Notes: a model not told the origin generated them from the letters alone. A stretch of DNA of 31,078 bases from Pseudomonadota bacterium (GCA_023431205.1 JAEYXQ010000111.1:1-31078); one strand, 5' to 3'. Positions 7,881-16,294 are shown, numbered from the stretch's first letter. A program made the numbers and translations.

Positions 7881-8687
7881 TCAGCGGATCAGGTCGATCG
7901 CGATATCATGCTCATAGAGTTCTTCGCCGAACGGCTCCATCGTCAGCAATCGGAGAGAGTTGAAGCTCATGACCCTCCCGCTGAACAGCAACGGCTTCGC
8001 CTCTGCCTCCCCGACGATCGCATCCATGAACCGGTGCAGGAAGGCCTTGATGGAACAGTGGGCGCCACAACGGTCGAGGGCGTTAGTGAAGAACGACCGG
8101 AAGGCCCAAGTCTCTATCGTTCCTCTGCGGCCGGCAACGAAAGCACTGTGCCACCGCTTGCCGGTAAGGCGATAGAAACCCCACGGCCTTTGCGCTTTCG
8201 ATTGAGCAGTGGCAAACAACTCCGGCTCGATTACGCCACGACAGCATCCATCCTGCGACAGCTTCGAATTCTGGTACAGCGTCCATCGGGGAGAGGCGTT
8301 CCGGATCAGATCGGCAAAGGGCGCAACGGGCTCACTGCTCTGGGCGTGATCGAAAAGAAGGCTTGCGGCCAATACGCTATCAACCGGTTTGCAGTCAGGG
8401 CCGCAGTCGGCGGTGATACTCACCGCCATGTAGATTCGTGCGCTTTGTCCCGACCTTGCGAGGGGATAAAGCACCCGCTCGCAAGGGGTGATGTCTATGT
8501 AGCCGTCGCAGGTCCCATCCCCGCAGGAATGGCCCAAGCCCAATGCGCCCTTCGGACGGCTGCCGAAGTTGTCAACTGCCGGAAACGCGATTTCGTCCCG
8601 GAGGTCGCAGACCGGCTGGGCCATGGCGTCGCCCACCGCCAAGAGGCAAAGGAGCATAGCTGCAAGAAGCAGGGACGCGGCACGCAT
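7881..8687 (-). CDS. Secreted cysteine-rich protein of unknown function
   Basis: The 268-residue protein has a clear Sec signal peptide (hydrophobic ASLLLAAMLLCLLAVGDAMA, predicted cut near residue 24). About ten cysteines follow in the mature part, in spaced pairs such as CGDGTC, CGPDC, adjacent CC and CGAHC, which suggests disulfides in the periplasm or outside the cell. No family is recognised. Its start (ATG 8685-8687) is only 8 bases after the stop of the upstream membrane-protein gene, so the two form an operon. Two hand-counted 60-base lines here give about 55-57 percent GC against about 65 in ilvD, hinting at transfer. Function unknown. Confidence 0.75.
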   Translation of the reverse strand: MRAASLLLAAMLLCLLAVGDAMAQPVCDLRDEIAFPAVDNFGSRPKGALGLGHSCGDGTCDGYIDITPCERVLYPLARSGQSARIYMAVSITADCGPDCKPVDSVLAASLLFDHAQSSEPVAPFADLIRNASPRWTLYQNSKLSQDGCCRGVIEPELFATAQSKAQRPWGFYRLTGKRWHSAFVAGRRGTIETWAFRSFFTNALDRCGAHCSIKAFLHRFMDAIVGEAEAKPLLFSGRVMSFNSLRLLTMEPFGEELYEHDIAIDLIR

Positions 8688-8695
8688 GATAGTTC

Positions 8696-9139
8696 CTACG
8701 GCTTTACCAGCAGCGGCGTGACCAACACCCAGCCCACCATCACCACGGTGATGATTTCGGGGGTGATGAAGTCAAACATCAGGGTGAGCAGGCTCGTTGA
8801 AATCGCCGCCGCCCAGATTGGGAACGATACGGTCGAGACCAGAATCTGAGCCATGTTCCGAACGCCTGCCAGCCGCCACAGGTATAAGGGGGTCAGCAGC
8901 ATCAGGAACACTGCAAAGATCAACAAGGTCGTCGCGTGTGCTTCGGGATTCGTCGTGTCAGTCAGCAAGGTGGAGATCGCGAGATAAGCGGCCGTCATCT
9001 CGGCGGGGATGATCTTGTACAGTCGATCCAGATAGTCCTGGGGTCGACCTCCAGCGGCCGGAGCTCCTGGACCTCCTGCCACGCCAGCATCGCCGATGTT
9101 ACGATCCATCGCCCCAGTTCCTCCCCGAAGGCTGGCCAT
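8696..9139 (-). CDS. Small integral membrane protein of unknown function
   Basis: The 147-residue protein has a Gly/Ala-rich N-terminus, then the segment DYLDRLYKIIPAEMTAAYLA, then about three to four hydrophobic spans (about 50-62, 70-90, 97-118 and 125-145). The YLDRLxKxIPAE pattern resembles small membrane proteins I recall from other bacteria, but no named family can be given. Start ATG 9137-9139; an internal ATG at 9107-9109 (ten codons in) is as likely because GGGG and AGGA sit upstream of it. It precedes and is almost joined to the secreted protein gene, so the pair probably acts together at the envelope. Confidence 0.7.
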   Translation of the reverse strand: MASLRGGTGAMDRNIGDAGVAGGPGAPAAGGRPQDYLDRLYKIIPAEMTAAYLAISTLLTDTTNPEAHATTLLIFAVFLMLLTPLYLWRLAGVRNMAQILVSTVSFPIWAAAISTSLLTLMFDFITPEIITVVMVGWVLVTPLLVKP

Positions 9140-9327
9140 TTACGCACCACGGCAGGCCGATATCCACCTCGCACAAACCCGTACTTCACAAGGGCAAGCT
9201 CATGGCACCGCCAGCGATGCCGGTATCAGCGCTCCTTCCCGAGGGGCTGGACCGGCAAAGCGCGCGCTCGTGCCGCCTTGCCTCCGCCGCACCGCAGGGG
9301 TCATATGCACCCGAACCGGAGCCACCC

Positions 9328-10065
9328 ATGACCGACACCACCGTCAATGATGCCGAGATCAGCAAGTTCGCCGCCATGGCGGAGGAGTGGTGGAATCCGA
9401 ACGGCAAGTTCAAGCCGATCCACGAGTTCAATCCGGTGCGTCTCGGCTATATCCGCGAGCACCTGCTGGCCCGGTTCGGCCGGGACGGCGGGGTGATGCG
9501 CCCCTTCGAGGGGCTGAGCATCGTCGATGTCGGCTGTGGCGGGGGTCTGCTGTGCGAGCCGCTGGCCCGGCTCGGCGCCACGGTGACCGGCATCGACGCC
9601 GCCGAGCGCAATATTGCCATCGCCCGCATCCATGCCGAGCAGTCGGGCCTCGACATCGATTATCGCGCCACCACCAGCGAGGCGCTGGTCGCCTCGGGCG
9701 AGCGCTTCGACATGGTGCTCAACATGGAAGTGGTGGAGCATGTCGACAACGTGCCGCTCTACATGAAGAGCTGCGCCGACCTGGTGAAGCCGGGCGGGCT
9801 GATGCTGACCGCCACCATCAACCGCACGCTGCGGGCCCGGGCCCTGGCGGTGTTCGCCGCCGAGCGCGTGCTGCGCTGGCTGCCGGTCGGCACCCATGAC
9901 TGGAACAAGTTCCTCACCCCCGAAGAGATCCGCACCCTGATCAGCCGCAACGGCCTCAGGGTGACGGCCGAGACCGGGGTCGTCTACCACCCGCTGGCCG
10001 ACGAATGGCGCCGGTCCGGCGACATGGGCATCAACTACATGGTCATGGCCGAGCGACCCGCCTGA
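9328..10065 (+). CDS. ubiG: Ubiquinone biosynthesis O-methyltransferase
   Basis: UbiG carries out both O-methylation steps of ubiquinone synthesis with S-adenosylmethionine. The 245-residue protein has the typical start (AEEWWNPNGKFKPIHEFNP) and motif I VDVGCGGGLLCEPLA (66-80). The acidic motif GIDAAERNI and an NMEVVEHVDN stretch follow. Length matches the family. ATG 9328-9330 is chosen; the open frame runs upstream, but that part does not resemble UbiG. UbiG facing lysC is a recurring Hyphomicrobiales arrangement, here separated by two extra genes. Confidence 0.95.
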   Translation: MTDTTVNDAEISKFAAMAEEWWNPNGKFKPIHEFNPVRLGYIREHLLARFGRDGGVMRPFEGLSIVDVGCGGGLLCEPLARLGATVTGIDAAERNIAIARIHAEQSGLDIDYRATTSEALVASGERFDMVLNMEVVEHVDNVPLYMKSCADLVKPGGLMLTATINRTLRARALAVFAAERVLRWLPVGTHDWNKFLTPEEIRTLISRNGLRVTAETGVVYHPLADEWRRSGDMGINYMVMAERPA

Positions 10066-10134
10066 GGCCGCCGGCGGCTGCTATCCGGCGGCCCGGCGCC
10101 GCTCTATAGTGGCCCATCGCACCCCGGAGCCATC

Positions 10135-10575
10135 ATGCGCCCTATCTGCCTTGCCGCCGCCACCGGTCTGGCCCTTCTCGCCACGCCCGCCTTTGCCCAG
10201 AGCGAGGAGGACGTGCTCGACCGGATCGAGACCCTCCACGGCGAGTCCGTCGCCTTCGGCGAGTCTTTCGGGCTGCTCCAGGACGCGTTCTTGTTCGGCG
10301 ATCCCGCCACCTTTGCCGACCTCGCCTTCTACCCGCTCGAGGTCAGCGCCAATGGCGAGGTCTACGACGTGCTCGAGCCGCAGGACCTGGTCGACAATTT
10401 CGATGCGCTGCTGACCGCCGAAACCCGGGAGGCCCTTGCCTCGCAGGATTTCGATGACCTGATCGTCACCAGCGACGGCGTCGGCTTTGCCGATGGCGCG
10501 GTGTGGATGAGCCTCGTCTGCCTCGACGATGCCTGCAGCGAGGCCGAGTGGGGCATCATCGCCATCAACAACTGA
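10135..10575 (+). CDS. Small periplasmic protein, NTF2-like in pattern
   Basis: The 146-residue protein has a Sec signal peptide (cut after TPAFA, near residue 21). The mature part includes a helix followed by FYPLEVSANG, a segment ETREALASQ and the C-terminal ending WGIIAINN. That layout (helical start, DxLLT...GVGFADGAVWM...IAINN) recalls small secreted NTF2-fold proteins, but this is only pattern resemblance. It stands alone on the plus strand, 69 bases after ubiG, and converges on the next gene with an 18-base gap. Function unknown. Confidence 0.7.
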   Translation: MRPICLAAATGLALLATPAFAQSEEDVLDRIETLHGESVAFGESFGLLQDAFLFGDPATFADLAFYPLEVSANGEVYDVLEPQDLVDNFDALLTAETREALASQDFDDLIVTSDGVGFADGAVWMSLVCLDDACSEAEWGIIAINN

Positions 10576-10593
10576 TCCGCGCCGTGCCGTCGC

Positions 10594-10977
10594 TTAGGCG
10601 TCGCGCTCTTCCTCGATCCCCAGCGCCAGGTGGAACGCCTCGCGGTCGGTGAGATCGACCTGACGCACATCGCCGATGGGTTCGCGGTTGCGGTCGCCGT
10701 CGTCGAGGGCGCCCCAGGCCGGCTGCCAGGTCACCCCCTCGGCCAGCACCACCACGATCTCCGAAAAGCCGTGGAGGCGCTGCGCCGCTTCGGCCGCCTC
10801 GAACGCTGCAGCGACGTCATCGAACTCGGCTTCATCGGCGTCGATATCTCCCTTGCTCTCCCACCACACCGCCGCCCGCGGCCGTCCCTCGGTGCCGGTC
10901 TCGATGCCCACGGTCACCGCGTCGGCATTGGTGCTGCCGAGCCCGACCCGGCGGAAGCGGCGCTCACTGCTGGTCAT
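10594..10977 (-). CDS. Hypothetical protein (127 aa), overlaps upstream gene
   Basis: The 127-residue acidic protein (MTSSERRFRRVGLGSTNAD...) has no signal peptide or membrane span. A helical Ala/Glu-rich stretch (DDVAAAFEAAEAAQRLHG) sits mid-protein, and it ends in EEERDA. Its start (ATG 10975-10977) lies inside the end of the upstream gene (14-base overlap), so translation is probably coupled. No family recognised. Codon and GC use look like the neighbours, so it is probably a native cytoplasmic protein. Confidence 0.65.
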   Translation of the reverse strand: MTSSERRFRRVGLGSTNADAVTVGIETGTEGRPRAAVWWESKGDIDADEAEFDDVAAAFEAAEAAQRLHGFSEIVVVLAEGVTWQPAWGALDDGDRNREPIGDVRQVDLTDREAFHLALGIEEERDA

Positions 10978-11263
10978 TGTAGCGCCCCTTGGTCTGCCCC
11001 ACGCGCTTGGCGAGGGCACCAAAATCGAGTTCGCCGGTCTCGCCATTGGCAAGGCGCAGCACCCGGATCGGGAACACGATGGCGTCGCGGTTGGCGGGCG
11101 ACAGGTCTTCCACCGCCCGGTCGCTGCCGGCGACATTGGCCTCGCAGGTGGCAAGCAGCGTATCCACCTCGTCGCGGTCGAGCACGCCCTTGTCCACCAG
11201 CCGGCGGGTGAGGGCCGCCATGGCAATGATCAGCCCCTCGAGCTGCAGGTTTGCTGTGTTCAT
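10964..11263 (-). CDS. Hypothetical protein (99 aa), first gene of an overlapping pair
   Basis: The 99-residue soluble protein starts MNTANLQLEGLIIAMAALTR. The first half is helical and mentions a DRDEVDTLLATCE segment; the second half has FPIRVLRLANGE and a charged end. ATG 11261-11263 is chosen over an upstream in-frame start because a textbook ribosome site (AAGGAGGT at 11268-11275, minus strand) precedes it. It overlaps the following gene by 14 bases. It is divergent from ilvD across 160 bases. Function unknown. Confidence 0.7.
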   Translation of the reverse strand: MNTANLQLEGLIIAMAALTRRLVDKGVLDRDEVDTLLATCEANVAGSDRAVEDLSPANRDAIVFPIRVLRLANGETGELDFGALAKRVGQTKGRYNDQQ

Positions 11264-11317
11264 CTCCACCTCCTTGTCGCCGCTCAACGCATGGCAGCGC
11301 CATTGCGATGCAGCCGC

Positions 11318-11339
11318 AACCGTACCCGCGGGTACGGTT
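11318..11339. promoter_or_regulatory. Perfect 22-bp palindrome upstream of ilvD
   Basis: The half-site AACCGTACCCG is repeated inverted with no spacer, and on the plus strand a T-run (to 11342) follows. It lies 85 bases before ilvD and 55 bases before the divergent 99-residue gene. It could be a dimeric repressor operator, or a hairpin plus U-run acting as an attenuator or terminator. A weak promoter-like pair (TTGATC at 11344-11349, TAAACA at 11367-11372) directly follows. Function is inferred only. Confidence 0.5.
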
Positions 11340-11423
11340 TTTCTTGATCGGGGTCTGCAATGGGGCTAAACAACGGGGTGAAAGCCTTGGCGCCCTTGCG
11401 CCCATAGCCCAGGAATTCTCGAC

Positions 11424-13277
11424 ATGCCCGCCTATCGTTCCCGCACCACCACCCATGGCCGCAACATGGCCGGCGCCCGCGGCCTGTGGCGCGCCACCGG
11501 CATGAAGGACGGCGATTTCGGCAAGCCGATCATCGCCGTGGTGAACTCGTTCACCCAGTTCGTGCCGGGCCACGTGCACCTCAAGGACCTTGGCCAGCTC
11601 GTCGCGCGCGAGATCGAGGCGGCCGGCGGCGTCGCCAAGGAGTTCAACACCATCGCGGTGGATGACGGCATCGCCATGGGCCATGACGGCATGCTCTATT
11701 CCCTGCCCTCGCGCGACCTGATCGCCGACAGCGTCGAGTACATGGTCAACGCCCACTGCGCCGACGCCATGGTCTGCATCTCCAACTGCGACAAGATCAC
11801 CCCCGGCATGCTGATGGCGGCGATGCGCATCAACATCCCGGTGGTGTTCGTGTCCGGCGGCCCGATGGAAGCCGGCAAGGCCATGGTCAAGGGCAAGCTC
11901 CAGGCCCTCGACCTGGTGGACGCCATGGTCATGGCCGCCGACGACAAGTACACCGACGAGGAAGTTGCGGTGGTGGAGGAAGCCGCCTGCCCCACCTGTG
12001 GCTCCTGCTCGGGCATGTTCACCGCCAACTCGATGAACTGCCTCACCGAAGCGCTGGGCCTGTCCCTGCCGGGCAATGGCTCGACGCTGGCCACCCACGC
12101 CGACCGCAAGCGGCTGTTCCAGGAAGCGGGCCACCTGATCGTCGACCTCGCCCGCCGCTACTACGAGCAGGAAGACGCCTCGGTGCTGCCGCGCTCGATC
12201 GCCACCAAGGCCGCCTTCGAGAACGCCATGGCGCTCGATATCGCCATGGGCGGCTCGACCAACACCGTGCTCCACATCCTCGCCGCAGCCCATGAGGGCG
12301 GCATCGACTTCACCATGGACGACATCGACGCGCTCTCGCGCAAGGTGCCGGTGCTGTGCAAGGTCGCTCCGGCCAAGAACGACGTCCACATCGAGGACGT
12401 CCACCGCGCCGGCGGCATCATGTCGATCCTGGGCCAGCTCGACCGGGCCAAGCTGATCAACCGCGGCGAACCCACCATCCACGCGCCCACCATGGGCGAT
12501 GCGCTCGACAAGTGGGACATCACCCGCACCAATTCGGAGAGCGTGCGCCAGTTCTTCCTTGCCGCTCCGGGCGGGGTGCGCACCACCCAGGCCTTCTCGC
12601 AGGCCAATCGCTGGAAGGAACTCGACACCGACCGCGTCACCGGCGTCATCCGCTCGCCCGAGCATCCGTTCTCCAGGGACGGCGGCCTTGCCGTGCTCAA
12701 GGGCAACATCGCCCTCGATGGCTGCATCGTGAAGACCGCCGGCGTCGACGAGTCGATCCTCAAGTTCACCGGCCCGGCGCGGGTGTTCGAGTCGCAGGAC
12801 GACTCGGTGCGGGCGATCCTTGCCAACCAGATCAAGGAAGGCGACGTCGTCGTCATCCGCTACGAGGGCCCGCGCGGCGGCCCCGGCATGCAGGAAATGC
12901 TGTATCCGACGAGCTATCTGAAGTCGAAGGGCCTCGGCAAAGCCTGTGCGCTGCTCACCGACGGGCGCTTCTCGGGCGGCACCTCGGGCCTGTCCATCGG
13001 TCACGTCTCGCCGGAAGCTGCGGAAGGCGGCGCCATCGGCCTCGTGCGCGAGGGCGACATCATCGAGATCGACATCCCCAACCGCACCATCACCCTCCTC
13101 GTGCCGGAGGCCGAACTCGCCACCCGCCGCGCCGAGCAGGACAAGCTCGGCTGGAAGCCGGCCGAACCGCGCAAGCGCAACGTCACCACCGCGCTCAAGG
13201 CCTATGCCGCCTTCGCAACCTCCGCCGCCCGCGGCGCGGTGCGCGACACCGACCTGATCAACAAGCTGACGCACTGA
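11424..13277 (+). CDS. ilvD: Dihydroxy-acid dehydratase
   Basis: IlvD dehydrates 2,3-dihydroxy-acids to 2-keto acids, the third shared step of valine and isoleucine synthesis (also leading to leucine and pantothenate). The 617-residue protein closely follows the E. coli type: cluster ligand Cys122 and the metal-binding Lys124 in SNCDKITPGM, and Cys195 in PTCGSCSGMFTANSMN. The C-terminal GRFSGGTSGLSIGHVSPEA segment is intact. ATG 11424 has AGGAA eight bases upstream. A GNAT gene follows by five bases. The palindrome at 11318-11339 may control it. No sign of damage. Confidence 0.97.
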   Translation: MPAYRSRTTTHGRNMAGARGLWRATGMKDGDFGKPIIAVVNSFTQFVPGHVHLKDLGQLVAREIEAAGGVAKEFNTIAVDDGIAMGHDGMLYSLPSRDLIADSVEYMVNAHCADAMVCISNCDKITPGMLMAAMRINIPVVFVSGGPMEAGKAMVKGKLQALDLVDAMVMAADDKYTDEEVAVVEEAACPTCGSCSGMFTANSMNCLTEALGLSLPGNGSTLATHADRKRLFQEAGHLIVDLARRYYEQEDASVLPRSIATKAAFENAMALDIAMGGSTNTVLHILAAAHEGGIDFTMDDIDALSRKVPVLCKVAPAKNDVHIEDVHRAGGIMSILGQLDRAKLINRGEPTIHAPTMGDALDKWDITRTNSESVRQFFLAAPGGVRTTQAFSQANRWKELDTDRVTGVIRSPEHPFSRDGGLAVLKGNIALDGCIVKTAGVDESILKFTGPARVFESQDDSVRAILANQIKEGDVVVIRYEGPRGGPGMQEMLYPTSYLKSKGLGKACALLTDGRFSGGTSGLSIGHVSPEAAEGGAIGLVREGDIIEIDIPNRTITLLVPEAELATRRAEQDKLGWKPAEPRKRNVTTALKAYAAFATSAARGAVRDTDLINKLTH

Positions 13278-13282
13278 CCCGG

Positions 13283-13672
13283 ATGGGCGCGATCGAGTTT
13301 CGCATCGCGCCCTTGCCCGCCGAAGCCGAGCTCGACCGGCTGTGGCGGGCCGCCTGGGGATCGCCCCTCGGCCGCTCCTACCAGCAGGTGCTGGAGCGCA
13401 GCCTCACCCATGTCGGCGCCTATCGTGGCGAACAGCTGGTCGGCTTCGTCAATCTTGCCTGGGACGGCGGCATCCACGCCTTCATCCTCGACACCTGCAC
13501 CGATCCGGCCTTCCGCAAACGCGGCATCGCCCGCGAAATGGTGCGCCACGCCGTGGCCGTGGCCCGCGACCGCGGCATCGAATGGGTGCATGTGGACTAC
13601 GAGCCGGCGCTCGAGCCCTTCTACCGCGCCTGCGGCTTCCGCCCGAGCGCTGCGGGGGTGATGCGATTGTAG
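13283..13672 (+). CDS. GNAT family N-acetyltransferase
   Basis: The 129-residue protein has the GNAT core: VGAYRGEQLVGFVNLAWDGG, then ILDTCTDPAFRKRGIARE, in which the RKRGIA loop is the acetyl-CoA pyrophosphate-binding motif, and the C-terminal FYRACGFRPS. The substrate cannot be told from sequence. It starts five bases after the ilvD stop, so it is probably co-transcribed with ilvD. Length is at the short end for a complete single GNAT domain. Confidence 0.85.
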   Translation: MGAIEFRIAPLPAEAELDRLWRAAWGSPLGRSYQQVLERSLTHVGAYRGEQLVGFVNLAWDGGIHAFILDTCTDPAFRKRGIAREMVRHAVAVARDRGIEWVHVDYEPALEPFYRACGFRPSAAGVMRL

Positions 13673-13688
13673 GGCGCTGGCTGCTGCC

Positions 13689-13777
13689 GACCTCGTCCTT
13701 CAACAAGCTCAGGATGAGGTCTACTGGAACTCAGAGCCCTCATAGACCTCATGGTGAGCCTGTCGAACCACGAGGTC
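13689..13777. repeat. Two family B palindromes downstream of the GNAT gene
   Basis: A CTTCAACAAGCTCAGGA-type copy (13689-13721) is followed 23 bases later by a GTGAGCCTGTCGAACCA-type copy (13745-13777). Both start GACCTC and end GAGGTC. They fill the gap between the convergent GNAT gene and the exported-protein gene ending at 13795. A similar tandem of both versions occurs at 22379-22461. Confidence 0.8.
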
Positions 13778-13794
13778 GCGGCCCCCGACACCCC

Positions 13795-14250
13795 TCAAAA
13801 CCGGCAAGCCTTCGCCGATGCCGGGTACAGCAGGAACACCCGGTCATCGCTCTCGGCAAGATCGATGAAGTCCACCGCGCTCTCGGCGCTCAACCCCCGC
13901 TCCGGATCGATCTCGAGCCGCAGCGCGTCGCCCTGCAGGCTGAGCGAGAACATGCCGCCATCCCCCTCGACGCCGCAGCGATTTCCTTCGCACAGACCCA
14001 GGCCGACATAGTCGTTGCCCTCGCGGGTGCGGAAACCGAACAGCAGCGTCAGGTCGTAATTGGGGTCCTGGAAGTCGGGGTGGAGGCCGACCGCGAAGCG
14101 CTCGACGCGCTGGTCGGGATGGCTCTTGAGGTGCTCGGCATCATAGACCCGCGAAAAGCAGTCGCCGGGCTCCCCCAGCGCACTCTCGGCCGCATACACC
14201 GGTGTCACCGCCAGGATCACCGCCGACGCCAGCGTCAGACCAAGCCCCAT
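13795..14250 (-). CDS. Exported protein of unknown function (151 aa)
   Basis: The protein has a Sec signal peptide (GLTLASAVILAVTPVYAA, cut near residue 20). The mature part looks beta-rich (LTLLFGFRTREGNDYVGLGL, then MFSLSLQGDALRLEID) and has four cysteines: one near residue 31, a CEGNRC pair and one near the C-terminus (AKACRF). This suggests a small disulfide-bonded periplasmic protein. No family recognised. Start ATG 14248-14250. It is 77 bases downstream of the Tat-signal gene on the same strand, so co-transcription is possible. Confidence 0.7.
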   Translation of the reverse strand: MGLGLTLASAVILAVTPVYAAESALGEPGDCFSRVYDAEHLKSHPDQRVERFAVGLHPDFQDPNYDLTLLFGFRTREGNDYVGLGLCEGNRCGVEGDGGMFSLSLQGDALRLEIDPERGLSAESAVDFIDLAESDDRVFLLYPASAKACRF

Positions 14251-14327
14251 GATCGCCCCAGAAGGTGGCGCGAGAGTGCCACGGCAGGGCCGGGCCGTTC
14301 AAGACACCCACTCTCTGGCGGCCACCG

Positions 14328-15341
14328 CTACTGGGCCCAGTCGAACACCATGTCCCTGAAATCGAGCTGGGCATTGCCGGTGCCGAAGTTGTAGCCGCCG
14401 AAGCCCTCGTCGAACTCGAGGTAGTAGGGGCTCATCGGTGGAATGCCCTGCATCGGCTGCATGGTGCCGCCGATGTGGTTGGGCTGATGGGTCTTGGTCC
14501 ATTTGTGCTGGCGGTAGGTCGCGGCGCTGGGCTCCCCGTCGAAGTAGAAGGGACTTTGGTAGCCTGTTGCCTCTGTTCCCGGTTCCCGTGGCGACTTGCC
14601 GGCATTGGGATCGCTTTCGCGCACCACAAGCCGCAATGCCCGGTTGAAGCCGAGCTCTGCCGGCGGTTCACCATGGAGATAGGGCCATGCGGGGTTCTGC
14701 TGGGGATCGTCCGAGGGCGTCCAGCGCCAGAGCGCCTGCGCTGCACCGACGGACAGCCACAGCGGTGCGGGAACGCGGGACAGGTAGCCGTTTCCCTCCC
14801 GCCGCGGCGGTTCGGCCGGCGCACCGCTGAACTCCGCCTCGGTCAGCAGGATCACGGCATATTCGAGATCGAGGATGTCGCCCATGCGGTGAAGCCGGGG
14901 GTGAGTCTCCCTAAGGCTCTCCCAGAAAGGCACGAGTTCAGGATCGTCCGGTCGCGTGGCTGCCGGATTGCGCAGAATGGCCTGGATATCCTTGTTGACG
15001 GTGGGCACCCCGTCATTGTGATCGGCAGCCGTAGCAAAGAAGCTGAGCGCCACGATCCCGGGGCCATGGACACGATAGTCTTCCGGAAGCCGGATGGTGA
15101 AGCCGTGCATCAGCGGATAGCCATTGTGCGGGTCGAGCGGCCATTGTGCGGTGCTGATGCCGGGCGGCAGGCCGAACACCCACCCGTCGCCGGGCTCACC
15201 CGCCACGACGCTCCTCTGCAAGGTATCGATGTTGTAGGCCTGCATCGGTGCCTTCTGTCCTCGGGCTGGTCCAGCCAGTGCCGCCGCGCCGGTCATCAGT
15301 GCCATACCAAGCATTCCGCGCCGCGTCAGCTTCACGTGCAT
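14328..15341 (-). CDS. Tat-exported protein of unknown function (337 aa)
   Basis: The N-terminus carries a twin-arginine signal (LTRRGMLGMALMTGAAALAG), predicting folded export to the periplasm with cleavage near residue 29. The mature protein is rich in aromatic, Pro and Gly residues, with a GYPLMHGFTIRLPEDY segment, an ALSFFATAADHNDG segment and a C-terminal FDEGFGGYNFGTGNAQL. The overall pattern vaguely recalls DUF1963/YwqG-type proteins, but the resemblance is too weak to assign. ATG 15339-15341 has AGGGA just upstream. It lies 66 bases past the aldo/keto reductase gene on the same strand. Confidence 0.75.
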   Translation of the reverse strand: MHVKLTRRGMLGMALMTGAAALAGPARGQKAPMQAYNIDTLQRSVVAGEPGDGWVFGLPPGISTAQWPLDPHNGYPLMHGFTIRLPEDYRVHGPGIVALSFFATAADHNDGVPTVNKDIQAILRNPAATRPDDPELVPFWESLRETHPRLHRMGDILDLEYAVILLTEAEFSGAPAEPPRREGNGYLSRVPAPLWLSVGAAQALWRWTPSDDPQQNPAWPYLHGEPPAELGFNRALRLVVRESDPNAGKSPREPGTEATGYQSPFYFDGEPSAATYRQHKWTKTHQPNHIGGTMQPMQGIPPMSPYYLEFDEGFGGYNFGTGNAQLDFRDMVFDWAQ

Positions 15342-15407
15342 GTTCCCTGTGCCCGCGCGGCCTGCGAACGATGACGAAAAACGCAGGCGCTTCCCCAGTG
15401 CTGCAAT

Positions 15408-16274
15408 CTACCGCCGGCCGATCCGGTCGAGCGTGGCGAAATCCTCGTCGCTGAGCTCGATCGCCGCGGCGGCGACATTGTCCTCGAGGTGTTTGACCTT
15501 CCCCGTGCCCGGGATCGGCAGCATCACCGGCGAGCGCTTCAGCAGCCAGGCGAGCGCGATCTGGCTGCCGCTGGCGCCGTGCTTGTCCATGATGGCGCGG
15601 GCATCGGCATGGCCTTCCACCAGGTCGCCACCGGCCAGCGGGTACCAGGGAATGAAGCCGATGCCGTTCTTCTCGCAATAGTCGAGCACCGCTTCGCTCT
15701 TGCGGTTGGCGAGGTTGTAGAGATTCTGCACGGTGGTGACGCGGAAGTATTTCTGCGCCGCCTCGATCTGCTCGACGCTGACTTCCGACAGGCCGACATG
15801 GCGGATCAGCCCCTGCTGCTGCATCTCGGCGATCGCCCCGAACTGGTCCTCATGCGAAACCTTGGAGTCGATGCGGTGCAGCTGCCACAAGTCGAGCCGC
15901 TCGAGCTTGAGGCGCCGGAGGCTGGTGATGACGCCCTGACGCAGGAATTCCGGCCGCGCCAGCCAATGCCATTCATCCGGCCCGGTGCGGGTCAGGCCGC
16001 TCTTGGTGGCGATGACCGTGCCTTGCGAATAGGGCGCCAGCACCTCTCCAATCAGGTCCTCGCTGACATAGGGGCCGTAGCTCTCGGCTGTGTCGACGAG
16101 GGTGACGTTGAGCTCCGGCAGGCGGCGCAGCACCCGGCGCGCCTCGTCGGGATCCTCCGGCGGACCCCAGATGCCCTTGCCGGTGATGCGCATGGCGCCG
16201 AACCCGAGCCGGTTGACCGTCAAGTCGCCACCAATGGCAAACGTGCCCGAAAGGGCCGCATCGAGTTGAACCAT
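15408..16274 (-). CDS. Aldo/keto reductase
   Basis: NADPH-dependent reductase of carbonyl compounds; the physiological substrate is unknown. The 288-residue protein shows the AKR catalytic tetrad: Asp61 and Tyr66 (DTAESYGP), Lys91 (ATKSG) and His133 (WQLHRID). The C-terminal cofactor segment IPGTGKVKHLEDN is also present. ATG 16272-16274 is chosen because AAGGAGA lies about six bases upstream. A second ATG six bases earlier touches that site, and a longer open frame runs into a repeat and is not real. Confidence 0.92.
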   Translation of the reverse strand: MVQLDAALSGTFAIGGDLTVNRLGFGAMRITGKGIWGPPEDPDEARRVLRRLPELNVTLVDTAESYGPYVSEDLIGEVLAPYSQGTVIATKSGLTRTGPDEWHWLARPEFLRQGVITSLRRLKLERLDLWQLHRIDSKVSHEDQFGAIAEMQQQGLIRHVGLSEVSVEQIEAAQKYFRVTTVQNLYNLANRKSEAVLDYCEKNGIGFIPWYPLAGGDLVEGHADARAIMDKHGASGSQIALAWLLKRSPVMLPIPGTGKVKHLEDNVAAAAIELSDEDFATLDRIGRR

Positions 16275-16294
16275 GATCATTCTCCTTGTTGGCA

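Noticed and set aside
6477..8849. 790-codon plus-strand frame across lysC and the secreted protein gene
   Set aside because: It is antisense to lysC and to a signal-peptide protein, and its translation is Gly/His/Asp-rich with no recognisable domain.
10974..13274. 766-codon open frame on the minus strand opposite ilvD
   Set aside because: It mirrors the strongly supported ilvD gene, has the His/Asp/Gly-rich composition typical of antisense frames in GC-rich genes and resembles no family.
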